This document shows, one piece after another, positions 17,621-27,080 of a stretch of 64,000 bases of DNA. The stretch covers positions 2,108,001 to 2,172,000 of the forward strand of contig NZ_CP117411.1 of NCBI RefSeq assembly GCF_028607085.1. The letters are read 5' to 3'. A program made the translations under genes and the position numbers. Below the pieces are notes generated by a model. The model was given only the letters and a program-made list of their open reading frames with translations. It did no database searches and had not been told where the DNA came from. Within the stretch, counting starts at the first letter, position 1; each line of letters begins with the position of its first letter. Source of the DNA: Sphingomonas naphthae (GTDB lineage: Bacteria > Pseudomonadota > Alphaproteobacteria > Sphingomonadales > Sphingomonadaceae).

Positions 17621-18175
17621 CTATTCCGTCGCATTCTCCAGCGGAGGGTCGGCGGCATTGTCCGCCGCGCCCGCCCCGGCCCGCTGGCGCGCCTTGACCC
17701 AATCCATGATCGATCGGCCGCTGGCGTTGAGCAAAGGATAGGTGCGCGACTTGGCGATGAACTCGGGCCGCTCGGCCTGCCCACCATAGAGGAAATCATA
17801 GCCCAGGTTGAGCGCCAGGAAGAGGAGCGTCGCCGCCAGCAGCCCCTTCAGCCCGCCGAAGCCGAAGCCGAGGATGCGATCGACCGGGCCGAGGATAGAG
17901 GTGCGCGTCCGCCGCCCGATCGCCGTCGCCGCCATCTTGCCGACGAAATAGGTGACGAGGAAGATCAGCACGAAGGCCAGCACCGCCGCCCCGGCATGGG
18001 TGGCGATCACGCCTTCGAAGAGGGCGGTGACCGGCGTGCCGAGGAACTTCAGCGCCACCACCGCCAGCACCCACGCGGCGAGCGACAGCACCTCGGTCAC
18101 GAAGCCCCGGATGAGGCCCAGCACGGCGCAACCGCTCAACAACACGAGCGCGACGATATCGAGCATGGTCAGCAT
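17621..18175 (-). CDS. CvpA-family membrane protein
   Basis: A 184-residue protein with four hydrophobic segments and the CvpA pattern LGLIRGFVTEVLSLAAWV at about 19-36. E. coli CvpA is needed for colicin V production and envelope stress tolerance; the molecular role is not settled. The C-terminal tail is rich in Ala and polar residues. It heads an apparent minus-strand run of four genes (cvpA, IscU-like, antiporter, DUF423). Confidence 0.85.
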   Translation of the reverse strand: MLTMLDIVALVLLSGCAVLGLIRGFVTEVLSLAAWVLAVVALKFLGTPVTALFEGVIATHAGAAVLAFVLIFLVTYFVGKMAATAIGRRTRTSILGPVDRILGFGFGGLKGLLAATLLFLALNLGYDFLYGGQAERPEFIAKSRTYPLLNASGRSIMDWVKARQRAGAGAADNAADPPLENATE

Positions 18176-18227
18176 GGACGTGGTGCTAGCGGAGATCGAA
18201 CGCGGCGGAAACGATTCCTGTCTTTAG

Positions 18228-18332
18228 CTCGGTTCAGCCTTGCTGAACCGAGGGCGGCACCAGCCCGCTCCCCACCCGGCCTCCCATTCAGCATATGCTA
18301 TGGGAGGCCGGGTGGGGGAGCGGGCTGGTGCC
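18228..18332. terminator. Two consecutive strong hairpins downstream of the RNA methyltransferase gene
   Basis: The first is a perfect 11-bp stem, CTCGGTTCAGC and its complement around a CTT loop (18228-18252). The second is a 31-bp stem (18256-18286 pairing with 18301-18332, one bulged base) around a self-complementary AGCATATGCT loop. Neither has a T-run, so factor-independent termination is uncertain; an insulating role between the methyltransferase end and cvpA start is inferred. Confidence 0.55.
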
Positions 18333-18360
18333 GTCTCATCCGCGTGAGCGGATCAAAGCC

Positions 18361-19557
18361 TTACCTACTGAAACGGCTCGCCAGCTCGACGTGCGTGGAC
18401 CAGCGGAACTGGCCCACCGGCCGTATCCAGTCCAGCCGCCAGCCGCCCGCGATCAGTGCCCGTGCGTCGCGGGCGAAGGTGGCGGGGTTGCAGGAGACAT
18501 AGGCCAGGCGCGACGCCGTCGACGCGGCGAGCGTTGCGACCTGTTCCCTGGCGCCGGCGCGTGGCGGATCGAGGACGATGGCGGCGAAGCGGTCCAGCTC
18601 GGATGTCGAGAGCGGGCGACGGAAGAGGTCGCGATGTTCGGGAAAGACCGCGCGGCCGGCCTGCATGGCGGCGCCCTTCAACGCCAGCATTGGATCGCGC
18701 GCACCCTCCGCCGCATAGACCTTCGCCCGCGCCGCCAGCGGCAAAGTGAAGGTGCCGAGCCCGGCGAACAGGTCGGCGATGGTGGGCGCGTCGCCGATCG
18801 CGTCGATCACCGCCGCGACCAGCGCCGCCTCGCCATCGGCGGTCGCCTGGAGGAAGGCGCCGGCGGAGAGCGGCACCTTCACCCCGCCGAGCGTGACGGT
18901 CACCGCATCGGGCTCCCAGCGGGTCTCGGGGCCGAACCCTTCGTCGATCGACAGGCGGGCGAGGCCATGCCCTTCCGCAAACATGGTCAGCGCCTCGCTC
19001 TGTTCGAGGCCGGGCGCCGCCATCCCCTCGAGCGCGAGATCGACGCCGCTGTCGGTGAGCGTCATCTGCGCCGTCGCGGTGCCGCGATCGGGCAGCAGGC
19101 GCGCCATCAGCTGGCGCAGCGGCGCGACCAAAGCGAACAGTTCGGGCGCGAGGATGTGACATTCGGCCATATCGACGATCCGGTGGCTCGCCTCCTCGTG
19201 GAAGCCGACGCGCACCACCCGCCCCTTGCGCTCGATCGACAGCGCGGCGCGACGGCGGGTGCGCGGTGGCGAGAGGTGGATCGGCGCCATCTCGGGCGGC
19301 TCGATCCCCTGCTGGCGCAGCGCGCCGACGATCTTGTCGACCGCGAACCCGCCATAGGATTCGTCGTCGACATGCATCAGCTGGCAGCCGCCGCATGTCG
19401 GGAAATGGCGGCACGGCGGATCGACATGGTGCGGCCCCGGCGTGACGCTGCCGTCCAGCTCCAGCCAGTCGCCCGGCGCCGCCTGCGGCGACTTGCGCCC
19501 ATCGGCGGTGATGCCATCGCCACGCGAGGCGATGCGGACGATCAATTCTGCGGTCAT
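18361..19557 (-). CDS. TrmA/RlmC/RlmD-family RNA uracil-5 methyltransferase
   Basis: Methylates C5 of a uridine in rRNA or tRNA using SAM. The 398-residue protein has the [4Fe-4S] cysteines C49, C55, C58 (PTCGGCQLMH) and C133, the SAM-binding IADLFAGLGTFTL, and the catalytic VSCNPATFARD with C356. The N-terminal TRAM domain is short or degenerate. Whether it is RlmD (U1939 of 23S rRNA) or another family member cannot be settled from the window. Confidence 0.88.
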   Translation of the reverse strand: MTAELIVRIASRGDGITADGRKSPQAAPGDWLELDGSVTPGPHHVDPPCRHFPTCGGCQLMHVDDESYGGFAVDKIVGALRQQGIEPPEMAPIHLSPPRTRRRAALSIERKGRVVRVGFHEEASHRIVDMAECHILAPELFALVAPLRQLMARLLPDRGTATAQMTLTDSGVDLALEGMAAPGLEQSEALTMFAEGHGLARLSIDEGFGPETRWEPDAVTVTLGGVKVPLSAGAFLQATADGEAALVAAVIDAIGDAPTIADLFAGLGTFTLPLAARAKVYAAEGARDPMLALKGAAMQAGRAVFPEHRDLFRRPLSTSELDRFAAIVLDPPRAGAREQVATLAASTASRLAYVSCNPATFARDARALIAGGWRLDWIRPVGQFRWSTHVELASRFSR

Positions 19558-19599
19558 GCCGCGCCCCTACAGAGGTTTGGGGGATGGGGCCACTTTACT

Positions 19600-19685
19600 C
19601 CGTTCGTACTGAGCGAAGTCGAAGTACGTGCGACCAGACGCAGCGTTTGGGGCACGCCCTTCGACTTCGCTCAGGGCGAACGGGG
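19600..19685. repeat. Dispersed inverted repeat, GCGAAGTCGAAG family
   Basis: Arms CCGTTCGTACTGAGCGAAGT and CGACTTCGCTCAGGGCGAAC surround a core with CAGCGTTTGGGGCAC. It lies between the methyltransferase gene and the 3' end of the epimerase/dehydratase gene. Confidence 0.75.
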
Positions 19686-19686
19686 G

Positions 19687-21053
19687 TCAATGTGCGCAGG
19701 CGCCGATCAAGGCCGGCAGGCGCATTAGCAGATCGTCCGCGATCAGCGCCGGGCCGGCGGCCTCCCCTGCCCGCCCATGGAGCCACAAGGCGGCGCAGGC
19801 GGCGTCGAACCGGTCGAGGCCGCGCGCCAGCATGGCGGCGACGATCCCCGCCAGCACGTCGCCCGTGCCCGCCGTCGCCAGCCAGGCGGGGGCCGGTGGG
19901 GCGATGGCGGCGCGGCCGTCGGGCGCGGCGACGATGCTGTCGGCGCCTTTGAGCAGGACGACGGCGTTGGCGAAACAGGCGGCGGCGCGGGCGCGATCGA
20001 GCTTGCTGCCGGGCAGATCGCCGAACACGCGCGCGAACTCGCCTTCGTGGGGCGTGAGGACGGCGGCGTCGAACGCGCGGCCGCGCGCCATGGCGATGGC
20101 GCCGGCGTCGATCACCAAAGGGCGGCCCGCGCGGAAGGCGGCCTCGGCGCGGGGCGCGTCGCGCTCGGCGATGCCCGGCCCGACCACGATCGCGCCGATA
20201 TGCGGGTTGGCGAGGATGGGGAACAGCTCGGGCAGGCCGATCGCGCGGCGGACGATCGCCGCCGGGCCGGCGCCGGTGGCGGTCTCGCCGGCGAGCAGGA
20301 CATAGCCGGCGCCCGATCGCGCCGCCGCCTCGGCCGCGAGCTGCGCCGCGCCGGGCATCCCGCCGGCCAGCACCGCCACCATGCCCCGGCTGTATTTGTG
20401 ATCCTCCGGCCCCGGCGCGGGCAGATGCGGGCGGCCGATGAGGCTGGTCCGGCTCTCCACCGCAATGCCGATGTCGCCGACGAGCAGCGTGCCGCAATGG
20501 CGGGCGGCGGGCTGGAGGCGGTGAGCAGGCTTGAGCGCGCCAAGCGCCACGGTGGCGTCGAAATCGGGGACGGGTGAGAGGATCGCGCCGTCGTCGCTGG
20601 AAACGCCGCTCGGCAGATCGACGGCGACGCGGCGTTTCGCACCCGCCGCCAGCCGGGCCAGCGCGGCGACGGTGGCATCGTCGAGCGGCGTTTCAGGCCG
20701 GTGCCGAACAGGGCATCGACGAGGATCGGCGCGGGCTCGGCGTCGGCGAGGGAGGTGACCGGGCCGTCCCAGCCGGCGCGCGCCGCGCGGGCGGCGGCGG
20801 TGGCGGGATCGGCGCTGGCGGCGACGCGGACGGGGATGCCCCGTTCGGCGAGCAGGCGGGCGACGACATAGCCGTCCCCGCCATTGTTGCCCGGGCCGCA
20901 CAGGATGAGCGTTTCCGCGCCCGCGCCGATGCGGAGGACGGCTTCGGCGATGGCCTTGCCGGCGCGCGCCATCAGCGTTTCGACCGGGGTGCCGGCGGCG
21001 ATGGCGCGATCCTCGGCGGCGCGCATTTCGGCGGCGGTGAGGATAAGGGTCAT
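19687..21053 (-). pseudogene. nnr: Bifunctional NAD(P)HX epimerase/dehydratase, frameshifted
   Basis: Repairs hydrated NAD(P)H. The N-terminal epimerase (YjeF_N) domain begins MTLILTAAEMRAAEDRA and contains LCGPGNNGGDGYVVARL; it runs in one frame as far as DALFGTGLKR. The rest, from PLDDATVAALARLA through the ADP-dependent dehydratase domain (TPHEGEFARVFGD, TAGTGDVLAGIVAAML), is in another frame. The switch lies at about 20684-20692, where one missing base, probably a C in a CG-rich stretch, would explain it. The dehydratase domain is otherwise intact. Either a recent loss of the epimerase half or a sequencing error. Confidence 0.8.
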
Positions 21054-21076
21054 GGCCTTACCTCACCGCCCAAAGA

Positions 21077-21160
21077 CCGTTCGTCCCGAGCGCAGTCGAG
21101 GGGCGTGCCCCAAACGGTGCGCTTGGTCGCACGTCCCTCGACTTCGCTCGGGACGAACGG
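21077..21160. repeat. Dispersed inverted repeat, GCGAAGTCGAAG family
   Basis: A diverged copy with arms CCGTTCGTCCCGAGCGCAGT and CGACTTCGCTCGGGACGAAC. It lies between ilvD and the epimerase/dehydratase gene, both on the minus strand. Confidence 0.72.
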
Positions 21161-21181
21161 AGAAAAGATGCAGCGTCAGCC

Positions 21182-22903
21182 TCAGATATCCGCGAACACA
21201 TGGGTTTCGGCCCTGCCGCCGGGGTGGGTCACCGCGCCGGCCCACGCCGGGCCGACATTCTGGGCGTAGCGCCACAGCGCGCCCGCCTGATAATCGTTGC
21301 GGCGCGGCACCCAGGCGGCGCGGCGTTCGGCAAGCACGGCCTCGTCCACCAGCAGGTCGATCGTGCCCGCCTCGGCGTCGATCGCGATCTTGTCGCCATT
21401 CTCGACCAGCGCGATCGGGCCGCCATCGGCCGCCTCGGGGCCGACATGGCCGATGCAGAAACCGCGCGTGCCGCCGGAGAAGCGCCCGTCGGTGATGAGC
21501 GCCACCTTCTCGCCCAGCCCCTGCCCGTAGAGGGCGGCGGTGGTGGAGAGCATCTCGCGCATCCCCGGCCCGCCCTTCGGCCCTTCGTAGCGGATCACCA
21601 CCACGTCACCGTCGGTGATCTGCTGCGCCTCGACCGCGGCGAAGGCATCCTCCTCGCGCTCATACACCTTGGCGGTGCCGGTGAACTGGAGCCGCTTCAT
21701 GCCGGCGACCTTCACGATCGCCCCCTCGGGCGCCAGAGAGCCCTTGAGGCCGACGACGCCGCCGGTGGGCGTGATCGGGGCCTTGGCGTCGTAGATCACC
21801 TTCTGGTCGGGGTTCCAGGTCACCTGATCGATATTCTCGGCCAGCGTCTTGCCCGTCACGGTCATGCAGTCGCCATGCAGCAGTCCCTCGGCATGGAGCG
21901 TCTTCATCAGCATGTAGATGCCGCCCGCCTCGTACATGTCCTTGGCCACATAGCGCCCGCCGGGCTTGAGATCGGCGATATAGGGCGTGGTCTTGAAGAT
22001 GTCGGCGACGTCGAACAGGTCGAAATCGATGCCGCATTCATGCGCCATGGCCGGCAGGTGCAGCGCGCCGTTGGTCGAGCCGCCGGTCGCCGCGACGATG
22101 CGCGCCGCGTTTTCAAAGGCTTCGCGGGTGCAGATGTCGCGCGGGCGCAGGTTGATCTTGAGCAATTCCATGATCTGGCGCCCGGCCGCGACGGCGATTT
22201 CCTCGCGGCTCTTGTAGGGCGCCGGCGCCATGTTGCTGTTGGGCAGCGAAAGCCCGATCGCCTCGCCGACGCAGGCCATGGTGTTGGCGGTATATTGGCC
22301 GCCGCACGCGCCATGGCCGGGGCAGGCCGCCTTCTCGATCGCGGTCACCTCGGACAGCGGGCAATTGCCGGCGGCATAGCGGCCGACCACCTCGAACACG
22401 TCGATCACGGTCAGGTCGCGCTCCTGATAGCGGCCCGGCAGGATCGATCCGCCATAGACGAAGATCGACGGCACGTTGAGCCGCAGCATCGCCATCATCA
22501 TGCCGGGCAGCGACTTGTCGCAGCCGGCGAAGGTGACGAGCGCGTCGTAGCAATGGCCGCGCACGCTGAGTTCGACCGAATCCGCGATCACCTCGCGGCT
22601 GACGAGCGAGGATTTCATCCCCTGATGGCCCATGGCGATGCCATCGGTGACGGTGATCGTGTTGAAGCGGCGCGGCATCCCGCCATTCTCGTTCACGCCC
22701 TGGCGGCACCAATCGGCCTGCGCGTCGAGCGTGGTGTTGCAGGGCGCGCTGTCGTTACCGGCGGACGCGATGCCCACGAACGGCCGCGCGATCTCCTCCT
22801 CGGTGAGGCCCATGGCGTAATAATAGCTGCGGTGCGGGGCGCTCTCCACGCCGACCGAGACGTAGCGGCTGGGCAGGCGGGATTTATCGAAGATGTGCGT
22901 CAT
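21182..22903 (-). CDS. ilvD: Dihydroxy-acid dehydratase
   Basis: Dehydrates 2,3-dihydroxy acids to the 2-keto acids in valine, isoleucine and pantothenate synthesis. The 573-residue protein has the IlvD/EDD signatures [12 protein letters not shown] at 127-138 and [12 protein letters not shown] near the C-terminus. C55, C128 and C199 are at the positions that ligate the Fe-S cluster. An ATG with upstream AAGGAAGG gives the start. The promoter should lie in the 170 nt shared with the divergent 6S RNA gene. Confidence 0.95.
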   Translation of the reverse strand: MTHIFDKSRLPSRYVSVGVESAPHRSYYYAMGLTEEEIARPFVGIASAGNDSAPCNTTLDAQADWCRQGVNENGGMPRRFNTITVTDGIAMGHQGMKSSLVSREVIADSVELSVRGHCYDALVTFAGCDKSLPGMMMAMLRLNVPSIFVYGGSILPGRYQERDLTVIDVFEVVGRYAAGNCPLSEVTAIEKAACPGHGACGGQYTANTMACVGEAIGLSLPNSNMAPAPYKSREEIAVAAGRQIMELLKINLRPRDICTREAFENAARIVAATGGSTNGALHLPAMAHECGIDFDLFDVADIFKTTPYIADLKPGGRYVAKDMYEAGGIYMLMKTLHAEGLLHGDCMTVTGKTLAENIDQVTWNPDQKVIYDAKAPITPTGGVVGLKGSLAPEGAIVKVAGMKRLQFTGTAKVYEREEDAFAAVEAQQITDGDVVVIRYEGPKGGPGMREMLSTTAALYGQGLGEKVALITDGRFSGGTRGFCIGHVGPEAADGGPIALVENGDKIAIDAEAGTIDLLVDEAVLAERRAAWVPRRNDYQAGALWRYAQNVGPAWAGAVTHPGGRAETHVFADI

Positions 22904-23044
22904 GGAGCCTTCCTTGGGATCGCGCCGCCTCTAGGCCGTGGAACGGCCGAAACGCAAGCCCGTCGAGTAAGGAAATGTGAATTTTTTCTCGATCGAAGCA
23001 ATTTTGTTTCTTTTGATGCGAGCCGCGCCGGGGCGCCCTGCCCA

Positions 23045-23073
23045 TTGCGCCGGCCCCGCCCCGATCCTAGATA
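23045..23073 (+). promoter_or_regulatory. Sigma-70-type promoter of the 6S RNA gene
   Basis: TTGCGC (23045-23050) and TAGATA (23068-23073) are separated by 17 nt and lie just before the predicted 5' end of the RNA. The spacing is optimal and the boxes are near consensus. The assignment is by inspection only. Confidence 0.6.
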
Positions 23074-23077
23074 GGCA

Positions 23078-23240
23078 GGTGGCGGGCACTGCCCGGTACG
23101 AGCCAAATTTATCCCTGAGGCTATTCATCATCCTTGGGGGCTGTCCCTGCCCGGATCCTGGTCCGACGCACATGGTCCCCACCTGACGTAAACGGGCGTC
23201 AGAGGATATACCGGCACACGGCCACGGCGGTCCCGCCACC
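23078..23240 (+). ncRNA. ssrS: 6S RNA
   Basis: 6S RNA binds RNA polymerase-sigma70 holoenzyme by mimicking an open promoter. Evidence here: terminal stem GGTGGCGGG at 23078-23086 pairing perfectly with CCCGCCACC at 23232-23240; a second helix CCGGT with ACCGG inside it; a largely unpaired middle region around CCTGAGGCTATTCATC; and position directly upstream of the 5-formyltetrahydrofolate cyclo-ligase gene, the conserved place for ssrS in Proteobacteria. The stretch has no reading frame. Ends are estimated to within a few bases. Confidence 0.85.
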
Positions 23241-23269
23241 CGCTTCCTTTGGCTGACGAGCATGAGCGC

Positions 23270-23833
23270 ATGACGAGCAAGGCCGACCTCCGCTCCGAAC
23301 TGCGCCGCCGCCGGGCCGACTATGTCGCGGCGGAGCGCGCCGGCGGCGGCCTGCTGGTGCCGACGCTGATGATCGCCGAATATGCCGCGCGCCACCTGCC
23401 CGCATCGGGCACGATCGCCGCCTATGTGGCGCAGGGCGACGAGGTCGATCCCACCCCTTTGCTGTTTCAGGCGATCGATCGTGGCCTGACGATCGCGCTG
23501 CCGTGGGTGGCGACACGGGCCGAGCCGATGCGTTTCCACCACTGGTTTCCCGGCGACGAGCTGGTCCCCGGCCCCTTCGGCCTGCTCCAGCCGCGCACCG
23601 ACACGGCTGAACTGGTGCCGGACGTGGTGTTCACGCCGCTGGTGGGTTTCGACCGGCGCGGCCACCGGCTGGGCCAAGGCGCGGGCTATTACGATCGCGC
23701 GCTGGCGCGGCTGCCGAACGCGCGAGCGATCGGGCTGGCATGGGCGGTGCAGGAGGTGGATGCCCTGCCCTTCGAGCCGTGGGACGTGCCCCTTTACGGC
23801 ATCGCCACCGAATGCGAGTGGATCGGCGCATGA
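23270..23833 (+). CDS. 5-formyltetrahydrofolate cyclo-ligase (YgfA/MTHFS)
   Basis: Converts 5-formyl-THF to 5,10-methenyl-THF with ATP. The 187 residues show the family's KADLRSELRRRRA start, a central PFGLLQP loop and the C-terminal GQGAGYYDRALARL motif that binds substrate and nucleotide. The ATG at 23270 was preferred to an upstream TTG because it fits family length. It probably shares transcription with the 6S RNA upstream and overlaps the next gene (ATGA). Confidence 0.92.
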   Translation: MTSKADLRSELRRRRADYVAAERAGGGLLVPTLMIAEYAARHLPASGTIAAYVAQGDEVDPTPLLFQAIDRGLTIALPWVATRAEPMRFHHWFPGDELVPGPFGLLQPRTDTAELVPDVVFTPLVGFDRRGHRLGQGAGYYDRALARLPNARAIGLAWAVQEVDALPFEPWDVPLYGIATECEWIGA

Positions 23834-24042
23834 ACCCCACCTGGCGCAAGCCTGCCGGCATGATCCTCATCATCGCCATCATCACGCTCTGGTGCGCCGT
23901 CGTCGTCACCGTCGCCGACGCCGCCGCGCTGCCGACATGGGCGGCGCTGCTGCTGTATGTCGGCGCCGGAATCGCCTGGCTGTGGCTGTTTCCGATGCGG
24001 CGGATTCTCTACTGGATGGAGCATGGCCGCTGGCGGCCATGA
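23830..24042 (+). CDS. DUF2842 small membrane protein
   Basis: Seventy residues beginning MNPTWRKPAGMILIIAIITL with two hydrophobic helices (about 10-30 and 36-54) and a terminal basic stretch. The start pattern and size fit DUF2842, a family restricted to Alphaproteobacteria without known function. It overlaps the cyclo-ligase stop by 4 nt. Confidence 0.75.
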   Translation: MNPTWRKPAGMILIIAIITLWCAVVVTVADAAALPTWAALLLYVGAGIAWLWLFPMRRILYWMEHGRWRP

Positions 24043-24128
24043 GGCGGTCGGTTCAGACCGCGCGAATCCCTTGCCGGGAGGGTGGCGCAGGGCTTAGGTA
24101 AACAGCCAATTCGGTATCCATTCTGGAT

Positions 24129-25157
24129 ATGCTTGGCGGAGCTGGTCCCCTGAGTTCGCAGACGCCCCCTGGAAGCCCGCGCGAGCTGTTCGACCGGATC
24201 GGCGAGATGCTGTTCACCAACGGCCTCGATCCCAGCCCGGTCAACTTCTCGCTCGGCCACCGCTACTGGACCGGGGAAGACCCGGAATTCAACAGCCTGA
24301 TCGACGAGACGATCGCGCAATCGGGTGGCCTTTCCTCCGTGGCGGCCGCCGCGATCGTCGCCGAGCGCAGCGTCGAACTGTCGGCGGTCGATCTCGCCCG
24401 CCTCGCCGCCGAGGCGCAGGAGCGGCTGGGCCGCATCGCCGACCAGATGGCGGGCACGGGCGAGGAGGTGCGGTCCTATGGCGTGGCGCTGGAGGAGAAT
24501 GCCGCCGGGCTCTCGGCCGGCGCGGACCCGCGCGCCATCGTCGAGACGCTGATCGGCCTGACCAGCGCGATGATCGCCCGCACGCGCGAGGTGGAGCGCG
24601 ACCTGCGCCAGACCGGAGACGACATGCGCGGCATGCGCGCCAGCCTCGCCGACGCGCAGGCCAGCGCCAACAAGGATGCGCTGACCGGCCTGCCCAACCG
24701 CCGCGCGCTCGACGCGCGCTTCGCGCAATCGATCGAGGGCTGCAACCGCGACGGCACCGCGCTGACCATCGCGATCTGCGACATCGACAATTTCAAGGGC
24801 ATCAACGACGGCTTCGGCCACCAGATCGGCGACGAGGTCATCAAGTTCGTCGGATCGTCGCTGGCCGACAAGGATGCCGCCGTGTTCACCGCGCGCTATG
24901 GCGGCGAGGAATTCGTCGTGCTGTTCGAGGGGATCGAACTGGGTGACGCGGTGGCACGGGTCGATCGCATCCGCGCGGCGATCTCGGCACGCGAGCTGCG
25001 GATCACCGCCACGGGGCAGACCTTGGGCAAGATCAGCTTCTCGGCGGGGGTTTCGGCCTGCAATCCGGGTGACGGCGCCTATGCGGTGCTGCGCCGGGCG
25101 GACAATGCGCTGTACGCGGCCAAGCGCGCCGGGCGGAACCGGGTGATCGCGGGGTAA
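24129..25157 (+). CDS. Diguanylate cyclase (GGDEF domain)
   Basis: Makes cyclic di-GMP from two GTP. The 342-residue soluble protein has an N-terminal helical region of about 165 residues without a recognised sensor domain, then a GGDEF domain starting near KDALTGLPNRRALD. The active-site loop reads GGEEF at 258-262, a functional variant. No RxxD inhibitory site is visible five residues before the loop. No membrane segment or signal peptide is present. Confidence 0.88.
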   Translation: MLGGAGPLSSQTPPGSPRELFDRIGEMLFTNGLDPSPVNFSLGHRYWTGEDPEFNSLIDETIAQSGGLSSVAAAAIVAERSVELSAVDLARLAAEAQERLGRIADQMAGTGEEVRSYGVALEENAAGLSAGADPRAIVETLIGLTSAMIARTREVERDLRQTGDDMRGMRASLADAQASANKDALTGLPNRRALDARFAQSIEGCNRDGTALTIAICDIDNFKGINDGFGHQIGDEVIKFVGSSLADKDAAVFTARYGGEEFVVLFEGIELGDAVARVDRIRAAISARELRITATGQTLGKISFSAGVSACNPGDGAYAVLRRADNALYAAKRAGRNRVIAG

Positions 25158-25170
25158 TTCCCGCATCGTC

Positions 25171-25257
25171 CGTCATTGCGAGCGTAGCGAAGCAATCCAG
25201 TTTCGACGCTGGTGTCCGGTCGAGCGGCTGGATTGCTTCGCTGCGCTCGCAATGACG
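25171..25257. repeat. Palindromic repeat, GTCATTGCGAGCG type
   Basis: Arms CGTCATTGCGAGCGTAGCGA and CTTCGCTGCGCTCGCAATGA pair over nearly 30 nt around a 25-nt loop. It follows the cyclase gene at once and could act as its terminator. Only one copy is seen in the window. Confidence 0.7.
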
Positions 25258-25395
25258 AAGAATGGAGCCGTGCCGATCGGCACCGCGATATGCTTGCATG
25301 ATGCTGGATCGGGCAGCCTGACGGCATGACGACCTGCGCCTGCCCCCCTTGGGGGCGCCATCCTGATGTCCAGTAAATATCTGAAAACAAAAGGA

Positions 25396-25472
<77 letters not shown>

Positions 25473-25530
25473 GTGAACCGCGTCGTGGAGGGGCCAACTA
25501 GTGAAGGCCCGGGGGACTGTCAACGACCTT

Positions 25531-26694
25531 TCATCGCCCTTTTCGTGTTGGCGCGATTTCGTCGGCGGGCGTGGCGGCGAGCGTACCGCCATCGAACAGG
25601 AAGGCGGCCACGTCGGGCTTGCCGGAGGCCGCCAGCACGGTGCGGGTGATGATGAGCAGCGGCACCGCCAGCAGCGTGCCCAGCGCGCCCCACACCCACC
25701 CCCAGAAGCTCAGCGCGACCAGGATCATCAGCGGATTGATCGTCAGCCGCCGCGCGACCAGCGCCGGGGTCACCAGATTCGCCTCGATCAGATGCACGCC
25801 CACGAAGATCGCCGCCGGCATCATCGCCCACCACGGATCGCTGAACGTCATCAGCCCGCCCGTCGCCAGCAGCAGCGCCGCGCTGATCGGGCCGATATAG
25901 GGCACGTAATTCATGATCGCGACAATGCCGCCCCACATGATCGGCGTGGGCATGTGGACGAAATAGAGCGCCGCGGCGACCATCGCGCCCAGCGTGAAAT
26001 TGATGATGGTGATGGTGAGCAGATAGGAGGAGGTGGCGTCCACCACCTCCTGGATCACCCGCGCGGTCGTCATCGCGCTGGAGAAACTGCCCCGCGCGGT
26101 GATCGTGTGGCGGCGCATCCGCGTCCAGCCGGACAGGAAGAAATAGACCACCAGCACGCCGAAGAAGATCTGGATGAGCGCATAGGGCGCCGAGGCCGCG
26201 ATCATCTCCAGCGCGGAATTGGGCTGCTCGACGGTGACGGTGCGCACCTTGTGGCGGCTGCGCAGCAGGGCGTTGGCGGTCTCGTCGACGAAGCGTTCCA
26301 GGCTGGAATACAGTTCGATCACCGGCGCCAGATTGGTGCGGATGCGCACGGCGCGCTGGGGCAGCAGCGCGAACCAGTCGGTCGCGGGCATCACGATCGC
26401 GGCGATCGCGACGTTGGCGATGCCGAGGAACACGATCAGGCAGATCAGCGCGGCGAGCTTCGAGGGGATGCCGCGCCGCTCGAGCCATTCGAGCAGGGGC
26501 ACCATCATGATCGCGACGACCAGCGCCGCCGTGACGGGAAGGAAGAATTCCGCCCCCGCACGCAAGGCGAAGGGCATGGCGAGGATCAGGCCGACGGTGC
26601 CGCACATCGCCACCGCCGCCAGCAGCCGATCGCGGCGATAGCCGCCCGCGATCTGCTCGCCGATCAACCGTTCGACTTCGCGTTCCTCGGCCAC
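25531..26694 (-). CDS. AI-2E family transporter (YdiK/PerM-type permease)
   Basis: A membrane protein of about 387 residues. It has two N-terminal helices, a soluble or amphipathic central segment, and a C-terminal bundle with the family motifs IMWGGIVAIMNYVPYIGPI and SFWGWVWGALGTLLAVPLL. Members export varied substrates or work as Na+/H+ antiporters; autoinducer-2 export is not general. The GTG at 26694 is preceded by GGAGAAGG; an in-frame ATG at 26745 with AAAGG is an alternative that adds an Arg-rich leader. Confidence 0.87.
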   Translation of the reverse strand: MAEEREVERLIGEQIAGGYRRDRLLAAVAMCGTVGLILAMPFALRAGAEFFLPVTAALVVAIMMVPLLEWLERRGIPSKLAALICLIVFLGIANVAIAAIVMPATDWFALLPQRAVRIRTNLAPVIELYSSLERFVDETANALLRSRHKVRTVTVEQPNSALEMIAASAPYALIQIFFGVLVVYFFLSGWTRMRRHTITARGSFSSAMTTARVIQEVVDATSSYLLTITIINFTLGAMVAAALYFVHMPTPIMWGGIVAIMNYVPYIGPISAALLLATGGLMTFSDPWWAMMPAAIFVGVHLIEANLVTPALVARRLTINPLMILVALSFWGWVWGALGTLLAVPLLIITRTVLAASGKPDVAAFLFDGGTLAATPADEIAPTRKGR

Positions 26695-26745
26695 AACGCC
26701 CCTTCTCCGGCGACGTCGAATCGTCGCACGCGAGTCGCATAGCAT

Positions 26746-27080
26746 CCTTTCGCCGCCGATTGCGCCGCCGACACGCGGCCTCCCGCCGATTGTGTCGCAA
26801 GCGTTACGGTTTTCGGGATTTTCTGTTGCGGCGCGGCATATTTAGGCGCCGTACCGAACACGAAACCCGGCCGCGCAACGCCGAAATCGCGAAAACGGCC
26901 CGCTCGGGTCACCGCGCGACTCTCACCGCTCGTCGCGGCTACATTGACCATTAACCGGGATCGGGCATGGGCGGGCCATAGCCGGTCGTCGGGGGACGTT
27001 ACCTCACCCACAGCGACAAGTCGTAAAGCGTCCGACGCTGCTCTTGGTTCCGAGCGGCGGTGCGGAGCTTCGCGCATCCG
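26746..27080. other. Intergenic stretch without recognised feature
   Basis: Over 300 nt between the transporter and the divergent cell wall hydrolase gene. It contains several CG-rich dyads and a TTGACC (26944) that could be part of a promoter, but no matching -10 box, RNA or coding frame is convincing. Confidence 0.4.

Noticed and set aside
15652-17697. Open frame of over 600 codons on the plus strand opposite the antiporter gene.
   Set aside because: It is antisense to a well-supported gene, Arg/His/Gln-rich and of low complexity, as expected for a shadow frame in high-GC DNA.
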